Assembly (NCBI GenBank): GCA_963766175.1 | Contig: CAVXZE010000014.1 | Span: 302,000 to 365,999, forward strand | DNA from: CAVXZE01 sp963766175 | GTDB lineage: Bacteria > Myxococcota_A > UBA9160 > UBA6930 | Reading direction: 5' to 3' | Length of the DNA stretch: 64,000 nucleotides | In this document: positions 16,846-25,954 of the stretch, one piece after another | Layout of the letters: every line of letters starts with the position of its first letter | Position numbering within the stretch: the first letter of the stretch is position 1 | Notes under the pieces: generated by a model | Told to the model about the DNA's origin: nothing | The model's input: only the letters and a program-made list of their open reading frames with translations | The model's database searches: none | Translations under genes and position numbers: made by a program

Positions 16846-17949
16846 TATAGACTTCTGCGTAAATAATGTTATAGTGAGTATCCAGGGGGGTACTCACGAT
16901 GCGACCGCGTGGTTCCGCAGAGGTCCTGGAAGCTCGGCGACATCGCGCCTTGAAGCTCTTGGATGAAGGCCGCTCTCTGCACGAGGTGGGGAGGCTGATC
17001 GGCTGTGCGCCGGTTTCGGTCATGCGCTGGCGCGATGCGCGAGACAGGGGAGGCAAGGATGCCCTGCAGGTACGATTCTCTCCAGGACGGCCTCCCAAGC
17101 TTAACCCTCGGCAGCGTCAGCGGTTGGTCAAACTGTTGCTCCAAGGAGCGATTGCGCATGGCTACCGAACAGAGATCTGGACCACTGCACGCGTCGCCGC
17201 TCTGATTCGCAAGACCTTCAACGTCCGCTACCACCGAGATCACGTAGGACGCCTTCTGCACGGTCTGGGCTGGACCCATCAGAAGCCGGAACGCCGAGCG
17301 GTGGAACGCAATGAAGAGCGCATCCAGAACTGGAAGAAGGGCCAGTGGTCGGGCATCAAAAAAAAGCCTCGCGGCTGGGCGCCCACCTCGTCTTCGTCGA
17401 CGAGTCGGGTTTCCTCATGACTCCAAGTGTCTACAAGACCTGGGCGCCATGTGCATGCACACCTGTGGTTCGCCATCGGCAGCGGCGAGACCGCATCTCT
17501 GTGATTTCCGGGATCTCGATCAGTCCACGCCGTCGTCACCTTGGACTCTACTTCCGTCTCCATCTGAAGAACATCCAGCATCCCGAGGTGTGCGAGTTCC
17601 TGCGTCACCTCCTCCGTCATCTGCGAGGTCCGGTCCTCCTGATCTGGGATAACGCTACGATCCACAAGGGGGAAGCGATCCGCGCCCTGTGCGGTCGCTT
17701 TCCGCGCCTTCACCTGTACCACTTCCCGGGCTACGCACCCGAACTCAACCCCGACGAAGGCGTCTGGCAGCTGGCGAAACAAACCCTCGCCAACGGGTGC
17801 CCGGATACCCAGGACGAACTCAGACGTCACCTGCGCGCATCGTTGAACCAGATTCGGCGATCGCCGCAACGTCTGCGTGGCTGCATTCGCCAATCCGAGC
17901 TCTCTCTCTTTTTGCCTGAAGTGTAACGTTCTTTGTGCAGTACTCTATA
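16846..17949 (+). mobile_element. IS630 family insertion sequence, complete
   Basis: 1104 bp bounded by imperfect inverted repeats: the left end TATAGACTTCTGCGTAAATA pairs with the right end (reverse complement) TATAGAGTACTGCACAAAGA over about 29 bp. TA dinucleotides at both edges fit the known TA target preference and duplication of the family. It sits inside an older transposase gene. Both ends and the transposase look intact, so it may be active. Confidence 0.88.
16899..17926 (+). CDS. IS630 transposase made by probable -1 frameshifting
   Basis: Two overlapping frames encode one transposase of about 342 residues. The first (from 16899) carries the N-terminal helix-turn-helix (ARRHRALKLLDEGRSLHEVG and a second HTH). 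The second carries the DDE core: LVFVDESGF (Asp), LLIWDNATIHKG (Asp) and APELNPDEGVWQ (Glu). They join at a run of eight A followed by G near 17358-17365, a classic slippery site. Slipping back one base converts IKKKPRGW into IKKKASRLGAHLVFVDESG. IS630 relatives are known to use such programmed shifts. Without slippage a 173-residue DNA-binding fragment is made, which could repress transposition. Confidence 0.85.
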
Positions 17950-18850
17950 AGGGCGGTGGGCAACGCCCAAGGCTCAAGCCAGGCGACCTCTGCTCTGGGC
18001 GTGGCTTTCTCAAGCGTGGTCTGGCTGGCAGGAAGCCCTCGTCCTCGTGAAGCCGAGCACGGTCGTCTCCTGGCAACGCAAGCGGTTTCGCGACCATTGG
18101 ACGAGGCTGAGCCGACGGGGGAGATCTGGCCGACCGCCCATCGCCCAGGAGATCCGGAATCTCATCCGGAAGATGTCAGAGTCCAATCCCTCCTGGGGGT
18201 CTCCCCGCATTCGGAGCGAGCTGCGGAAGCTGGGCATCGACGTCGCCAAGTCCACGGTGGAGAAGTACAGGGTCCGTCCCCGCAAGCCGCCGTCGCCAGC
18301 GTGGCGTGCGTTGCTGGCCAACCACGCCAAGGAACTGGTCTCGCTGGACTTCTTCACGGTGTCAACGGTTCGCTTCAAGGTGCTCTTCGTATTGATCATC
18401 TTGGCCCACGACCGGCGCAGGGTCGTGCACTTCCACATCACCGAACACCCCACCGCGCGGTGGACAGCTCAGCAGGTGGTAGAGGCTTTCCACTGGGACA
18501 CGGCGCCGCGGTTTCTCCTCCGAGATCGAGATGGGGTCTACGGCGCCGACTTCCGTAGGCGGGTTCGGTCGATGGGCATCGAGGAGGTGACAATTGCGGC
18601 GAGGAGTCCATGGCAATCGCCCTACCTCGAGCGGCTGATCGGCAGCATCCGTCGCGAATGCCTCGACAACGTCGTGGTCCTCAGTGAGCGGCACCTGCGA
18701 CGGATCCTCGACGACTACTTCTCCCACTACCACCGCTGGCGCTGTCACCAGTCCTTAGAGATGGACTCCCCTAAGCCACGGCCTGTGCAGCCGCCCGATC
18801 TTGGCGAGGTCGTTGAGGTACGAGAAGCCGGCGGTCCATACCGGCACTAA

Positions 18851-19504
18851 GAGCGACCGGCCGCCTGAGGCGAGAAGACCTGTCATTCCTCACTCTGGTT
18901 CGGCACGCACTCGCGGCATGGCGAGGATTGCACCAGGGACGTCAAGTTGGCCGAGAGCGGCGATGAGCAATCGCGCCGCTGGTTGCCGGCCGAAGTAACC
19001 GACGACCCGAAATCGCGGGCTACGTCCTGTTGGCCTATCTACCTTCGCCCCAAGGCCCCAGCCTCACCGCAATGAGTTTTCGGGATGGATAGGAGTGCTG
19101 GGCGCTCTGCTCTCACGAGCCCGAGCAGTGTTCGTGGACCGACAGCCGACCCGCAACTCTAGTCGTAACCTCCTGTGAAAACTCCATAAATCTCCGGGAG
19201 GGTCCCGGCCGCGTCAAGGCTCCAGGCAGTCCAGGACCAGAAGCGCGCCATTCGGCAGCCGAGCCGGGAGATCCGGCCAGGTGTTCAGCACCCGCACACG
19301 GGTGCCGATAGCGTGGCTGTAGGGAAAGGGACACGGCGAAGCGACTCGTGATCATCACTCTCCTGGCGGCCAACCGGGGGCGCCAGCTCTCCAGATAGCG
19401 CTCCTGATGATCGGGCCATGACCCAGGCAGAGTTCTACAAGGACACCGTGGGCCCCCCGGCACCGATGCCTCACATGGACTGGCGACCGGAAAGGAGAAG
19501 CACG
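18851..19504. other. Non-coding stretch, no recognised feature
   Basis: About 650 bp after the transposase pseudogene without a frame showing a known motif, signal peptide or good ribosome-binding site. It probably contains decayed sequence from the IS insertion plus the promoter of the lipoprotein gene at 19505. I see no tRNA, strong hairpin or repeat here. Confidence 0.4.
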
Positions 19505-19915
19505 ATGACGAAGCTACTCGCAGCGCTGGCCATCGTGGCCATGATGGGCACTGGATGCGCTTACCTCCAGATCAACACCAATGAGAAGCTGTGGGGCGTC
19601 ACGCTGGTCCCCAAAATCGTCGGCCGGCTCCTGTGGGCTGTGCCCTCGCTAGGGACGTCAGAGCTGGTGTACGCCTGCGCGCGCAGGCGCGGCGGTGGGT
19701 ACCGCAATTTCGATATCTGTGGCTACGGCGACGGAGGTGGCTACAGCGGCGGTGGTGACTCCGGGAGCTACAGCCAAGCGCCTACGCCGCGGCGCAACCC
19801 CTACCAGGATCTTGCGAACGACGGCATCCGGCAGAGGGAGGCTGCGCAGCAGCAGCCGAGCTACCTGGTAGATGGAGAGGCGCAACCCCACCATCCGCCG
19901 GCCAATGCAGATTGA
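19505..19915 (+). CDS. Small glycine-rich lipoprotein
   Basis: 136 residues. The start ATG at 19505 follows AGGAG by 6 bp. The first 20 residues (MTKLLAALAIVAMMGTGCAY) are a signal peptide with a lipobox-like GTGC, so the cysteine is probably lipidated. The mature part has a short hydrophobic region (VGRLLWAVPSLGTSELVYAC), a glycine/serine-rich stretch (GYGDGGGYSGGGDSGSYS) and a polar C-terminus. No domain is recognised. It is likely anchored in the inner or outer membrane. It lies next to other small envelope genes on the opposite strand, but not in an operon with them. Confidence 0.6.
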   Translation: MTKLLAALAIVAMMGTGCAYLQINTNEKLWGVTLVPKIVGRLLWAVPSLGTSELVYACARRRGGGYRNFDICGYGDGGGYSGGGDSGSYSQAPTPRRNPYQDLANDGIRQREAAQQQPSYLVDGEAQPHHPPANAD

Positions 19916-19962
19916 CACCAGCTGCAACAAATACGGCTGGACGACCACCTATGCGCTCTAGG

Positions 19963-20013
19963 GCGCCGAGAGTTGTCGGTTTCGTGGTCTCTTGTGCCCT
20001 GTTGAACCGCCGA
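19963..20013. repeat. Second copy of the 51-bp end block seen at 13943
   Basis: GCGCCGAGAGTTGTCG and TTGAACCGCC bracket a stretch about 80% identical to 13943-13993. Here it is not preceded by the tRNA-Arg core. It cuts off the C-terminal strands of the beta-barrel pseudogene on the minus strand, consistent with being the edge of an inserted island. Confidence 0.6.
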
Positions 20014-20016
20014 GTC

Positions 20017-20856
20017 TCGGTAGCCTAGGACCCCCTGGGCCTCCCAGGTGAACTGGGAGGCCGACCCGATGCCGAAGCCGCCGATGTCGCCGAGCACCGA
20101 GAGCTCGAATCGGTCCGTCACGTCGGCGAGAATCCGCATTCCCACCAGCGGGTCGATTCACCACTCGCTGCCGGAGAAGGTCTTGTCGAGCCCGCCCAGC
20201 GTTGCACCCGGAACCTCGACCCCGCCGAGATCGATGCTGTGACCGGGAAAGCGCACCGGCTCGAGTGAGGGGCCCACCGTGAAGCCGGGGATACTGGCTT
20301 GGGGGATCCGCACTTCGACGTCCGTACTCATGTACCAGAAGCGGCCTCCCGCGTAGAGGTCGAGCGTCATGCGGCGGAGATCGTCCTCCGCGCCGAGCGG
20401 GTGCGAGAGAAGCCGGTACCCGCCTGCCAGCTTCACCTTGTACAACTTCATGTCCACGTCCACCTTGGTGGGACTGAGGCTGGTCTGCACGCGCGAGATC
20501 GAGATCACCAGCGGCCCGTCCCGGACCGTGGCGGGACCGAAGCCGATGGGCCTGGGGTCGAGTGTCTCGTGGTCCTCGAGATCCGAGTAGAGCCCGTCCA
20601 AGATCCCGAACCAGCGCCCGCGGCGGGCCGTGAACTGGCCCATGAGTCCGAAGTTCAGATACTTCACGAGGGTGCTGAAGGGCACGTCCACATCGGCCGT
20701 CGCGCCCTTGGCCCCGACCTCGCCGTCCAGCGACAGCGCCCAGAGGTAGGGTGCGAAGGAGAACTCCCAGCCCTGGTCGACATCCTCGGCGAGCGCCGGG
20801 GACGCCGACAGTGCCAGGAGCCACCCAAGCGGGATGGCCAGCAGCAGCTTCTTTAT
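20017..20856 (-). pseudogene. Outer-membrane beta-barrel protein with nonsense codon and no normal start
   Basis: The frame begins KKLLLAIPLGWLLALSASPA, a signal peptide, then EDVDQGWEFSFAPYLWALSL, and continues as alternating strands typical of an outer-membrane barrel. Three defects are visible. The codon at the expected start (20854-20856) is ATA, and no ATG, GTG or TTG lies between it and an upstream in-frame stop. A TGA at 20158-20160 follows TGG, where the context (SEW-stop-IDPLVGMRI) suggests a former second Trp. The C-terminus is cut by the repeat at 19963-20013 after VLGYR. The gene follows the glycine-zipper gene by about 30 bp, so the two were probably co-transcribed. Confidence 0.75.
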
Positions 20857-20887
20857 TTCGTCTCGCCCTTCGCGGATCCCGCCAGGA

Positions 20888-21325
20888 TCAGTTCACCGTG
20901 TAGCCGCGGCCTGTGAGACAGGCGCCGTAGGCGCGGTCGTAGTTGGCCGAAGCGCCGCTGTAGGCCTGCTGCTGCGCCTCGTTGGCCCGGCGGTCGCGCA
21001 TCACCGTTGCCAGGCCACCGACGGCCGCGCCGATCGCGGCCCCCTCCCCCGCATTGCCCCCGATGGCACCCCCGACTGCACCGACGGCTGCACCGCGCGC
21101 GGCACCCCCCATCGCGCTGTGACGCGGCACTGACTGCTCCACCGGCTGGCTGGGATCGAAGCCAGTCTGCTGTACCGCCCACTGGTGGCACTCCCACTCG
21201 TCCTTCTGCTGCTGCTCGGTGCTCTGGCCCTTGGCGGGATAGACGTAGGGATGGGCTGCCCAACTCGCGACCGCAAGGCCAAGCGTCAGTACGCATGCCA
21301 GAGCAATAAGATTCGTTCTCTTCAT
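20888..21325 (-). CDS. Glycine-zipper envelope protein
   Basis: 145 residues from the ATG at 21325, which follows AAGGAG by 7 bp. A signal peptide (MKRTNLIALACVLTLGLAVA) is followed by HPYVYPAKGQSTEQQQKDEW and a central glycine-zipper segment (AARGAAVGAVGGAIGGNAG, GAAIGAAVGGL) that can insert in membranes. The C-terminus YDRAYGACLTGRGYTVN is typical of this family of periplasmic or outer-membrane proteins, in which a conserved Cys and 'GRGY' end recur. Function is not established for the family. It is first in a probable two-gene unit with the barrel pseudogene downstream. Confidence 0.8.
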   Translation of the reverse strand: MKRTNLIALACVLTLGLAVASWAAHPYVYPAKGQSTEQQQKDEWECHQWAVQQTGFDPSQPVEQSVPRHSAMGGAARGAAVGAVGGAIGGNAGEGAAIGAAVGGLATVMRDRRANEAQQQAYSGASANYDRAYGACLTGRGYTVN

Positions 21326-21454
21326 CTTGGTTCTCCTTGAATTCGGTTTCTCTTGCCCCGCAGCAGCCTGATCCGCGCACCGAGGCTGGCGGCGATCACC
21401 TGCGGATCGGGGCCCCACGGTCCGGGCGAGCCGAGGTCGGGGCGCGGGAGCCCA

Positions 21455-21697
21455 CTATTTGACGATGATCTTCCCTTGCATACGCGATTGGGGATCATCC
21501 ATGACTCCGGGTTCATTGCCCCTGGTCTCCGAGAAGAGCCAGATCTCGTACTCGTACTCCCCCGGCTTCAGCGAGCAGGGGATCTGGAGTTCATACCTCG
21601 CCCCCATGGAGATCGGGATCGACTGATAGACGTTCCCCGACTTCATCCAGTCGTACATCCAGCCACCATAGGCACATCGACCTGAGAGCGCGCCCAT
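21455..21697 (-). CDS. Small protein of unknown function, possibly a 3' fragment
   Basis: 80 residues from an ATG at 21697: contains CAYGGWMYDWMKSGNVYQS, then YELQIPCSLKPGEYEYEIWL and an SETRGNEPGVMDD end with a final KIIVK. Alternating hydrophobic residues suggest a small Ig-like or beta-sandwich domain. The frame is open further upstream but there overlaps the lipoprotein gene at 21733 in another frame, so it may be the tail of a larger gene. No signal peptide is evident. Unrecognised. Confidence 0.35.
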   Translation of the reverse strand: MGALSGRCAYGGWMYDWMKSGNVYQSIPISMGARYELQIPCSLKPGEYEYEIWLFSETRGNEPGVMDDPQSRMQGKIIVK

Positions 21698-21732
21698 GGG
21701 GTCGCTGCGATCTTCCAGGCGCCCTTTGAACG

Positions 21733-22077
21733 CTATTCGATGCCGCACGTCTCCTTGATCTCTGCGATTCGTTTGTCGATCGCCTTGTTGTATTCGCCGA
21801 TAGCCACCTTGACCTTCGTACCTTCGGTTCCGATCACGAGTCCGACCACGAGGCTGGCCGGATAGATTGCGGTCGCGCCCTCGACCACGCGCTCGGCGAC
21901 ATTTGCCTTCTCGTGCTGTAGCAATCGCAGATCGCCCTGGGCCGTCGAGCAATTGACCGGGCCCGCTTCGCCCAGTTCCTTCAACTCCTTCTTCTGCCTC
22001 ATGGCACACCCGGCCGACAGGCCGACGGCCAGGAGAGATACCAGGATCGTGATCAGAATACGTCTCGTCTTGCTCAC
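21733..22077 (-). CDS. Small lipoprotein
   Basis: 114 residues. A basic start (MSKTRRILITILVSLLAVGL) leads to the lipobox SAGC, so the Cys near position 24 is probably lipidated. The mature part includes ELGEAGPVNCSTAQGDLRLL and a hydrophobic, glycine-containing segment (IYPASLVVGLVIGTEG) that could insert in a membrane, ending with a lysine-rich helix IGEYNKAIDKRIAEIKE. No known domain is recognised. GAGAAGAGAG upstream of the ATG is a plausible ribosome-binding site. It lies upstream of the small gene at 21455 and may be co-transcribed with it. Confidence 0.65.
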   Translation of the reverse strand: MSKTRRILITILVSLLAVGLSAGCAMRQKKELKELGEAGPVNCSTAQGDLRLLQHEKANVAERVVEGATAIYPASLVVGLVIGTEGTKVKVAIGEYNKAIDKRIAEIKETCGIE

Positions 22078-22274
22078 TCTCTTCTCCTCGTAAGAAGCCC
22101 GCTCGGTGCGGTTCGTAGGGCTCTTGCCAACTACCAGGCGACAAGAAAATCAGGATCTCATCGATAGTGCCGAGCTCGCTCCCGACTCCTCCACCATCAT
22201 AACGCGTCGCCGCCCGGAAATTCCTCTCGTTGATCGCGCAGCACCTGCGCGATGAAGTCCCAGAATTCCTCGCG

Positions 22275-23518
22275 CTGCTGCATCTCAGGGCATTCTGCAC
22301 TCCGCCCGATGCAAATGCGACGCACCGAAATCATGCCCTCCTGCGCAGACTCCGCGGGTCGCCATCCGGTTCGCCTTCATTCGCTCCTGGCGCGCCCTCA
22401 CACGCGCGGCGGAAAGACCGATGACCACCGTGTCCCCATGGCCGAAGTACATCTCATCAGGCGTCTGACCATTGAATGCCGCATGGGGAATCGTCTCATT
22501 GTGCGCTGTCACGTAGAACGCAATGAGGCGCCGTAGCGTTGCCGTATCGTCCAGGTTGTGCAGATACAACCATGCGTGCCTCAAGGATCGCCAGAAGGCC
22601 TCGATCATGGAGTTGGAGAAGCTCACTGCGACCTGCGCCAGGATACGCCTCAAACCCTCGGCGTTGAGCAGAGCGTCGACGTTCCCGTTCACATTCTCCG
22701 TGCCCGAGCCAGCCATCACGGTGGTGTCGACCAGACGCCTGCCCAGGTGACGGCCGGCCTCCAACAGGATCCGGCATGTCCCACCGGCACCCAGCCGCTC
22801 CTCTAGGGTCCACGCCAGGATCCGCCTTGAAAAGCTGTCGATCACCGCGTGGAGGTAGACCCTGGTGCCATCGAGCAACTTGATGATGGTGACGTCAATG
22901 TGCCACAGCTCGTTCGGGGCCTCGGCACGGATGCCCACCTTGGGCTTGGCTGGATACAGACGGCGACGCGGCCTTCGCCACCCGCCCTCTCGCACCCGCC
23001 GAGACCACGTCGACGGCGACAGCCGCGCGATCCGCAGTGCCACACGCAGCGGTAGCATCCTACTCGCTCGCTCGATCGCCCGAAGCAGTGCTCGTTTCCC
23101 GTTGCCTTCGGGAAGCCTCTCGCGGTCCAGTTGGCGCGCCGATACGCGAAGCACTGCAATCAGCAGGCCGACGATCGCTCCGAGCACAGCCGCTCGATGA
23201 CGCAGTTTCTGTATTTCGGCCAGAAGCTCGGCGTTTTCAACTGACAGCAGATCACACGTGACGACGTCAGGAATACCCCGGTGAAACCAGTTTCGAATCG
23301 TGGACCGAGGGATCTTCAGCTCGGGGAACAGGTCTGGATCGCCGGTCTCGCAGATCATTTCTCGAATGCGTTGGTCGTAGGAGCGTCGAGTGCGGAGGGT
23401 CGTCATTACGCCCGTATCGGCAGGCCCAACAGCCGCGGCACTCCACAGAAAAGCTCAACGAAGTCAGGGGCGTCGCAACTGCAACGCCTCCACTTCAGAA
23501 TGTCCTGAAACGCAGCTG
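22275..23518 (-). mobile_element. rve-type insertion sequence, internally deleted copy 1
   Basis: 1244 bp bounded by CTGCTGCATCTCAGGGCATT at the left and its counterpart CCTGAAACGCAGCTG at the right. It lacks 204 bp present in the full-length copies at 34.6 and 40.1 kb. The transposase frame (22285-23406, 373 aa) stays open because the deletion is a multiple of three. It removed the region between RIARLSPS and the SPSTWSR segment. The second catalytic Asp is also changed (MAGSGTEN instead of MADSGTEN), so this copy should be inactive. The deletion ends coincide with an 8-bp repeat, GACGGCGA, found at both ends of the missing segment in the intact element. Confidence 0.85.
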
Positions 23519-23602
23519 TGCACGGAATCCCTCTTCGGCAGCCGACAGGGGTGCCGAGTGGATGGTAACCTCGCGGGTGAGAATCGAGAACTGGAGGATG
23601 CC

Positions 23603-24331
23603 ATGAGAAGCTCGGTGATATTCGTGAGTGCCATCGTTCTGGGGCTCGGCATCGCGACTGCCGGCTGGTTCGTAGGCGAAGGTTTCTTCAAGGGTCGGTC
23701 GACGGACCGTTTCGTGACGGTCAAGGGCGTGTCCGAGCGGGACGTGAGAGCCGACGTGGCCCTCTGGCCGATTCGTTTCGTCGCCACGAACGATGAACTG
23801 AAGGTGGCACAGGCCGAGATCAAAGATAGCCACCAACGGGTCCTCGCCTTTCTCGAGAAGCATGGAATCGATCCGGCGGCAGCCGAAGTCCAAGCGCTGG
23901 AGGTCAACGACCGGCTGGCAAATCCGTATCAGAGCGGGACGATGCAGAGTCGCTACATCGTTTCGCAGTCGCTCATGGTGCGCACGACGGAGATCGAGAA
24001 GGTCGAAGCGGCCGGTCAGGCCTTGGGAGATCTCGTGGATCAGGGCGTGGTCCTCTCTTCTTTGGGAGGCGCGGCGGGGGGCCCTACCTATCTCTTCACG
24101 GCGCTGAGCGAACACAAGCCGGAGATGATCGCCGAGGCAACGGCCAAGGCCCGCCGGGCGGCCGAGCAGTTCGCCGCGGATTCGGGAAGCCGGATCGGAA
24201 AGATTCGGAGGGCCAAGCAGGGCGTCTTCGTGATTCTCCCGCGGGATCGTGCTCCGGGAATCGACGAAGGCAGTCAGCTCAACAAGACGTTGCGAGTAGT
24301 CTCCACGATCGACTACTACCTGGAGGACTGA
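23603..24331 (+). CDS. SIMPL domain (DUF541) periplasmic protein
   Basis: 242 residues. The ATG at 23603 is preceded by GGAGG. An N-terminal membrane anchor or signal (SSVIFVSAIVLGLGIATAGW) is followed by the SIMPL domain opening RFVTVKGVSERDVRADVALW, the usual first strand of this family. A conserved central part VRTTEIEKVEAAGQALGDLV follows, and the C-terminal strand RVVSTIDYYLED. SIMPL proteins (E. coli YggE type) are periplasmic or membrane-anchored oligomers linked to oxidative-stress resistance, with no known catalysis. It is preceded directly by an IS end at 23518, so the promoter may be shared with or supplied by the element. Confidence 0.88.
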   Translation: MRSSVIFVSAIVLGLGIATAGWFVGEGFFKGRSTDRFVTVKGVSERDVRADVALWPIRFVATNDELKVAQAEIKDSHQRVLAFLEKHGIDPAAAEVQALEVNDRLANPYQSGTMQSRYIVSQSLMVRTTEIEKVEAAGQALGDLVDQGVVLSSLGGAAGGPTYLFTALSEHKPEMIAEATAKARRAAEQFAADSGSRIGKIRRAKQGVFVILPRDRAPGIDEGSQLNKTLRVVSTIDYYLED

Positions 24332-24421
24332 GCCGGTTCATTCTCGTTACGTCCAACGACGGCGATGATGTGAAGTTCTCTCAGCGAACCAGATCTTGGC
24401 GCCAGCGAGCGGAGAGTTGTC

Positions 24422-25321
24422 ATGAGGTTCGGATTTCACCTGTTCATGATCGATCCTGCCGAGTTTCTGGATATCGCCCGCACTGCCGACGAGTGGGGCT
24501 GGGACAGCATTCAGGTTGCCGACGCCCCCTTCTTCCCCGAGGTAACCAGCGCCCCCTATCCTTACACTCCCGATGGCGAGCGCTTCTGGCCCCTTGATGT
24601 TCCTGTCCTGGACCCCTGGGTGGCCATCACCGCCATGGCCACGGTGACCGAGCGCATCCGCTTCGTTACATCCGTACTCCGCTTGGCGATCCGCCAGCCT
24701 CTGCTGGAGGCCAAGACCCTGTGTTCGGTGGCAGCGATCTCCAACGACCGCGTCGCTCTGGGTGTTGGACTTGCCTGGATGCCCGAGGAGTTCAAGTGGC
24801 TCAACCAGGACATGAAGACCCGGGGCGCCCGGCAGGATGAAGCCATTCAAATCATCCGCCTCCTTCTGGGAGGCGGCATGGTGGAGTTCCATGGCAAGTA
24901 CTACGACTTCGACCGCCTGACGATGGCACCGGTGCCCAAGAAACGCATTCCCATCTACGTGGGTGGCACGAGCAAGCGCGGCCTGCGGCGCGCCGCCCGC
25001 TACGGCGACGGGTGGCTCGGCATCATTCACACCATGGAGGAGATCAAGGTACTCGTGGCGGAACTGAATGACCTCCGCCGCGAGTTTGGGCGCGAGAAGG
25101 AGCCCTTCGACATCATGTTGCACTGCCCCGACGCCCAGAGCGTCGAAGACATCCGTCGCCTCGAGGAGCTGGGGGTGACCGATCTCCAGGTGACGCCGTG
25201 GACCGAGCCCGGCATCCAGGCCGAACTGGGCGTGTCCGCCATGCGCGAGCAGCCTCCGCTGGGCGTGAAGCTGGAGGCCATCAGGCGCTACGGCGAGGAG
25301 ACGATCGCCAGGTTCCGTTGA
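24422..25321 (+). CDS. LLM class (luciferase-like) flavin or F420-dependent oxidoreductase
   Basis: 299 residues with the TIM-barrel pattern of bacterial luciferase-like monooxygenases. Visible segments: MRFGFHLFMIDPAEFLDIAR at the start, RIRFVTSVLRLAIRQPLLEAK, the NDRVALGVGLAWMPEEF phosphate-binding region and PIYVGGTSKRGLRRAARYGD near the C-terminus. The last is the typical binding loop for the phosphate of F420 or FMN. Whether the cofactor is F420 or FMN cannot be settled from sequence; many close homologues in degraders are annotated F420-dependent. The ATG overlaps an AGAGTTGTC leader with a weak site. It stands alone between an IS-adjacent SIMPL gene and an att-like site, so its substrate is open. 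Confidence 0.85.
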   Translation: MRFGFHLFMIDPAEFLDIARTADEWGWDSIQVADAPFFPEVTSAPYPYTPDGERFWPLDVPVLDPWVAITAMATVTERIRFVTSVLRLAIRQPLLEAKTLCSVAAISNDRVALGVGLAWMPEEFKWLNQDMKTRGARQDEAIQIIRLLLGGGMVEFHGKYYDFDRLTMAPVPKKRIPIYVGGTSKRGLRRAARYGDGWLGIIHTMEEIKVLVAELNDLRREFGREKEPFDIMLHCPDAQSVEDIRRLEELGVTDLQVTPWTEPGIQAELGVSAMREQPPLGVKLEAIRRYGEETIARFR

Positions 25322-25395
25322 GCAGATCCCGCCCTCGCGCGATCCCTACAAGAAGAAGAGACGCCGTAAGTCTTTGCGAAGCCTTGCGAAGTTTC

Positions 25396-25532
25396 TGGCG
25401 CGCCGGGAGGGATTCGAACCCCCGACCCCCAGGTTCGAAGCCAGCCCGAGGAGCCCGAAACACCTCCGGAATCGCCCAACGATCCCTCTCCGAGCCGTAC
25501 GGAGCCGCAGGAGGGGTGCCCGAGGGCACCCC
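25396..25532. other. att-like site C: tRNA-Arg 3' core plus island-end block
   Basis: 25396-25440 is 45 bp identical, bar one base, to the tRNA-Arg 3' end at 57065-57109. The following block (25441-25532) matches sites A, B and D and ends in the perfect 20-bp palindrome GGGGTGCCCGAGGGCACCCC (25513-25532). This is the best-preserved left junction. With the intact tRNA it would bound a 31.7-kb unit containing the resident integrase, relaxase and molybdoenzyme cluster. Confidence 0.75.
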
Positions 25533-25552
25533 TCCTGCGGCCCCTGTCGGTG

Positions 25553-25954
25553 TCAGGCGAGCCAGTTCTCTCGACGGAGCCGAAGGCGCTCGAACGCCCG
25601 ATCCGCGGTGACGAGCGTGAGACCGTAGGCGACCGCGTGCACCGCAATCGCGAGATCGAAGTCGCTCATCCGGTTGCCGGCTCGCTCGAGTCGGGCCTTT
25701 CGCTCGCCAAAGCGCCGACTCACCTCGTCATCCCAGGGCAGTCGGATCAGCTCCGATCCGATCGCGGCCCACTGAGCCTCGAGTGCCCTGCGACGCTTGG
25801 ACGCCGGGAGGTAGCGCAGGCCGAACTCGATCTCGGCCACGGTCACCTGGGAGATCGCAACGTCTTCGCGCGGGGTCTTCGCCAAGCGTGCCGCCACGAC
25901 CTGTTGGCCGCGCATCAAGGCCGAGACGGTGTTGGTGTCGAGCAGGTATCTCAA
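25553..25954 (-). CDS. vapC: PIN domain toxin (VapC family)
   Basis: 133 residues. PIN ribonucleases of type II toxin-antitoxin systems cut tRNA or rRNA when released. The expected acidic active site is present: LLDTN (Asp 6), AEIEFG (Glu), DFDLAIA (Asp) and TADRAF (Asp). The start codon overlaps the last codons of the upstream antitoxin by 4 bp (ATGA), the usual translational coupling of such pairs. It lies immediately after att-like site C, at the edge of an island, a common position for a stabilising toxin-antitoxin module. Confidence 0.93.
   Translation of the reverse strand: MRYLLDTNTVSALMRGQQVVAARLAKTPREDVAISQVTVAEIEFGLRYLPASKRRRALEAQWAAIGSELIRLPWDDEVSRRFGERKARLERAGNRMSDFDLAIAVHAVAYGLTLVTADRAFERLRLRRENWLA

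Larger units (their letters stand above)
16740..18850 (+). pseudogene. rve-type transposase gene interrupted by IS630
   Basis: The 5' piece (16740-16845) encodes the same hydrophobic N-terminus as the fragment at 1477, with a one-base deletion near 16822. The 3' piece (17950-18850) holds the remaining protein: an HTH-like region, then the DDE integrase core with SLDFFTV (first Asp), LLRDRDGVYG (second Asp) and PYLERLIGSIRRE (Glu). The C-terminal QSLEMDSPKPRPVQ is typical of this family. Between them an IS630 element is inserted at a TA. A 2-base loss after the insertion further breaks the frame. The long 3' frame starting at 18047 could still make a core without its N-terminus, but this is unlikely to be functional. 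Confidence 0.85.

Noticed and set aside
21455..22300. A 281-codon minus-strand protein upstream of 21455
   Set aside because: Its N-terminal part overlaps the lipoprotein gene at 21733-22077 in another frame and lacks protein character; only the last 80 codons look real.
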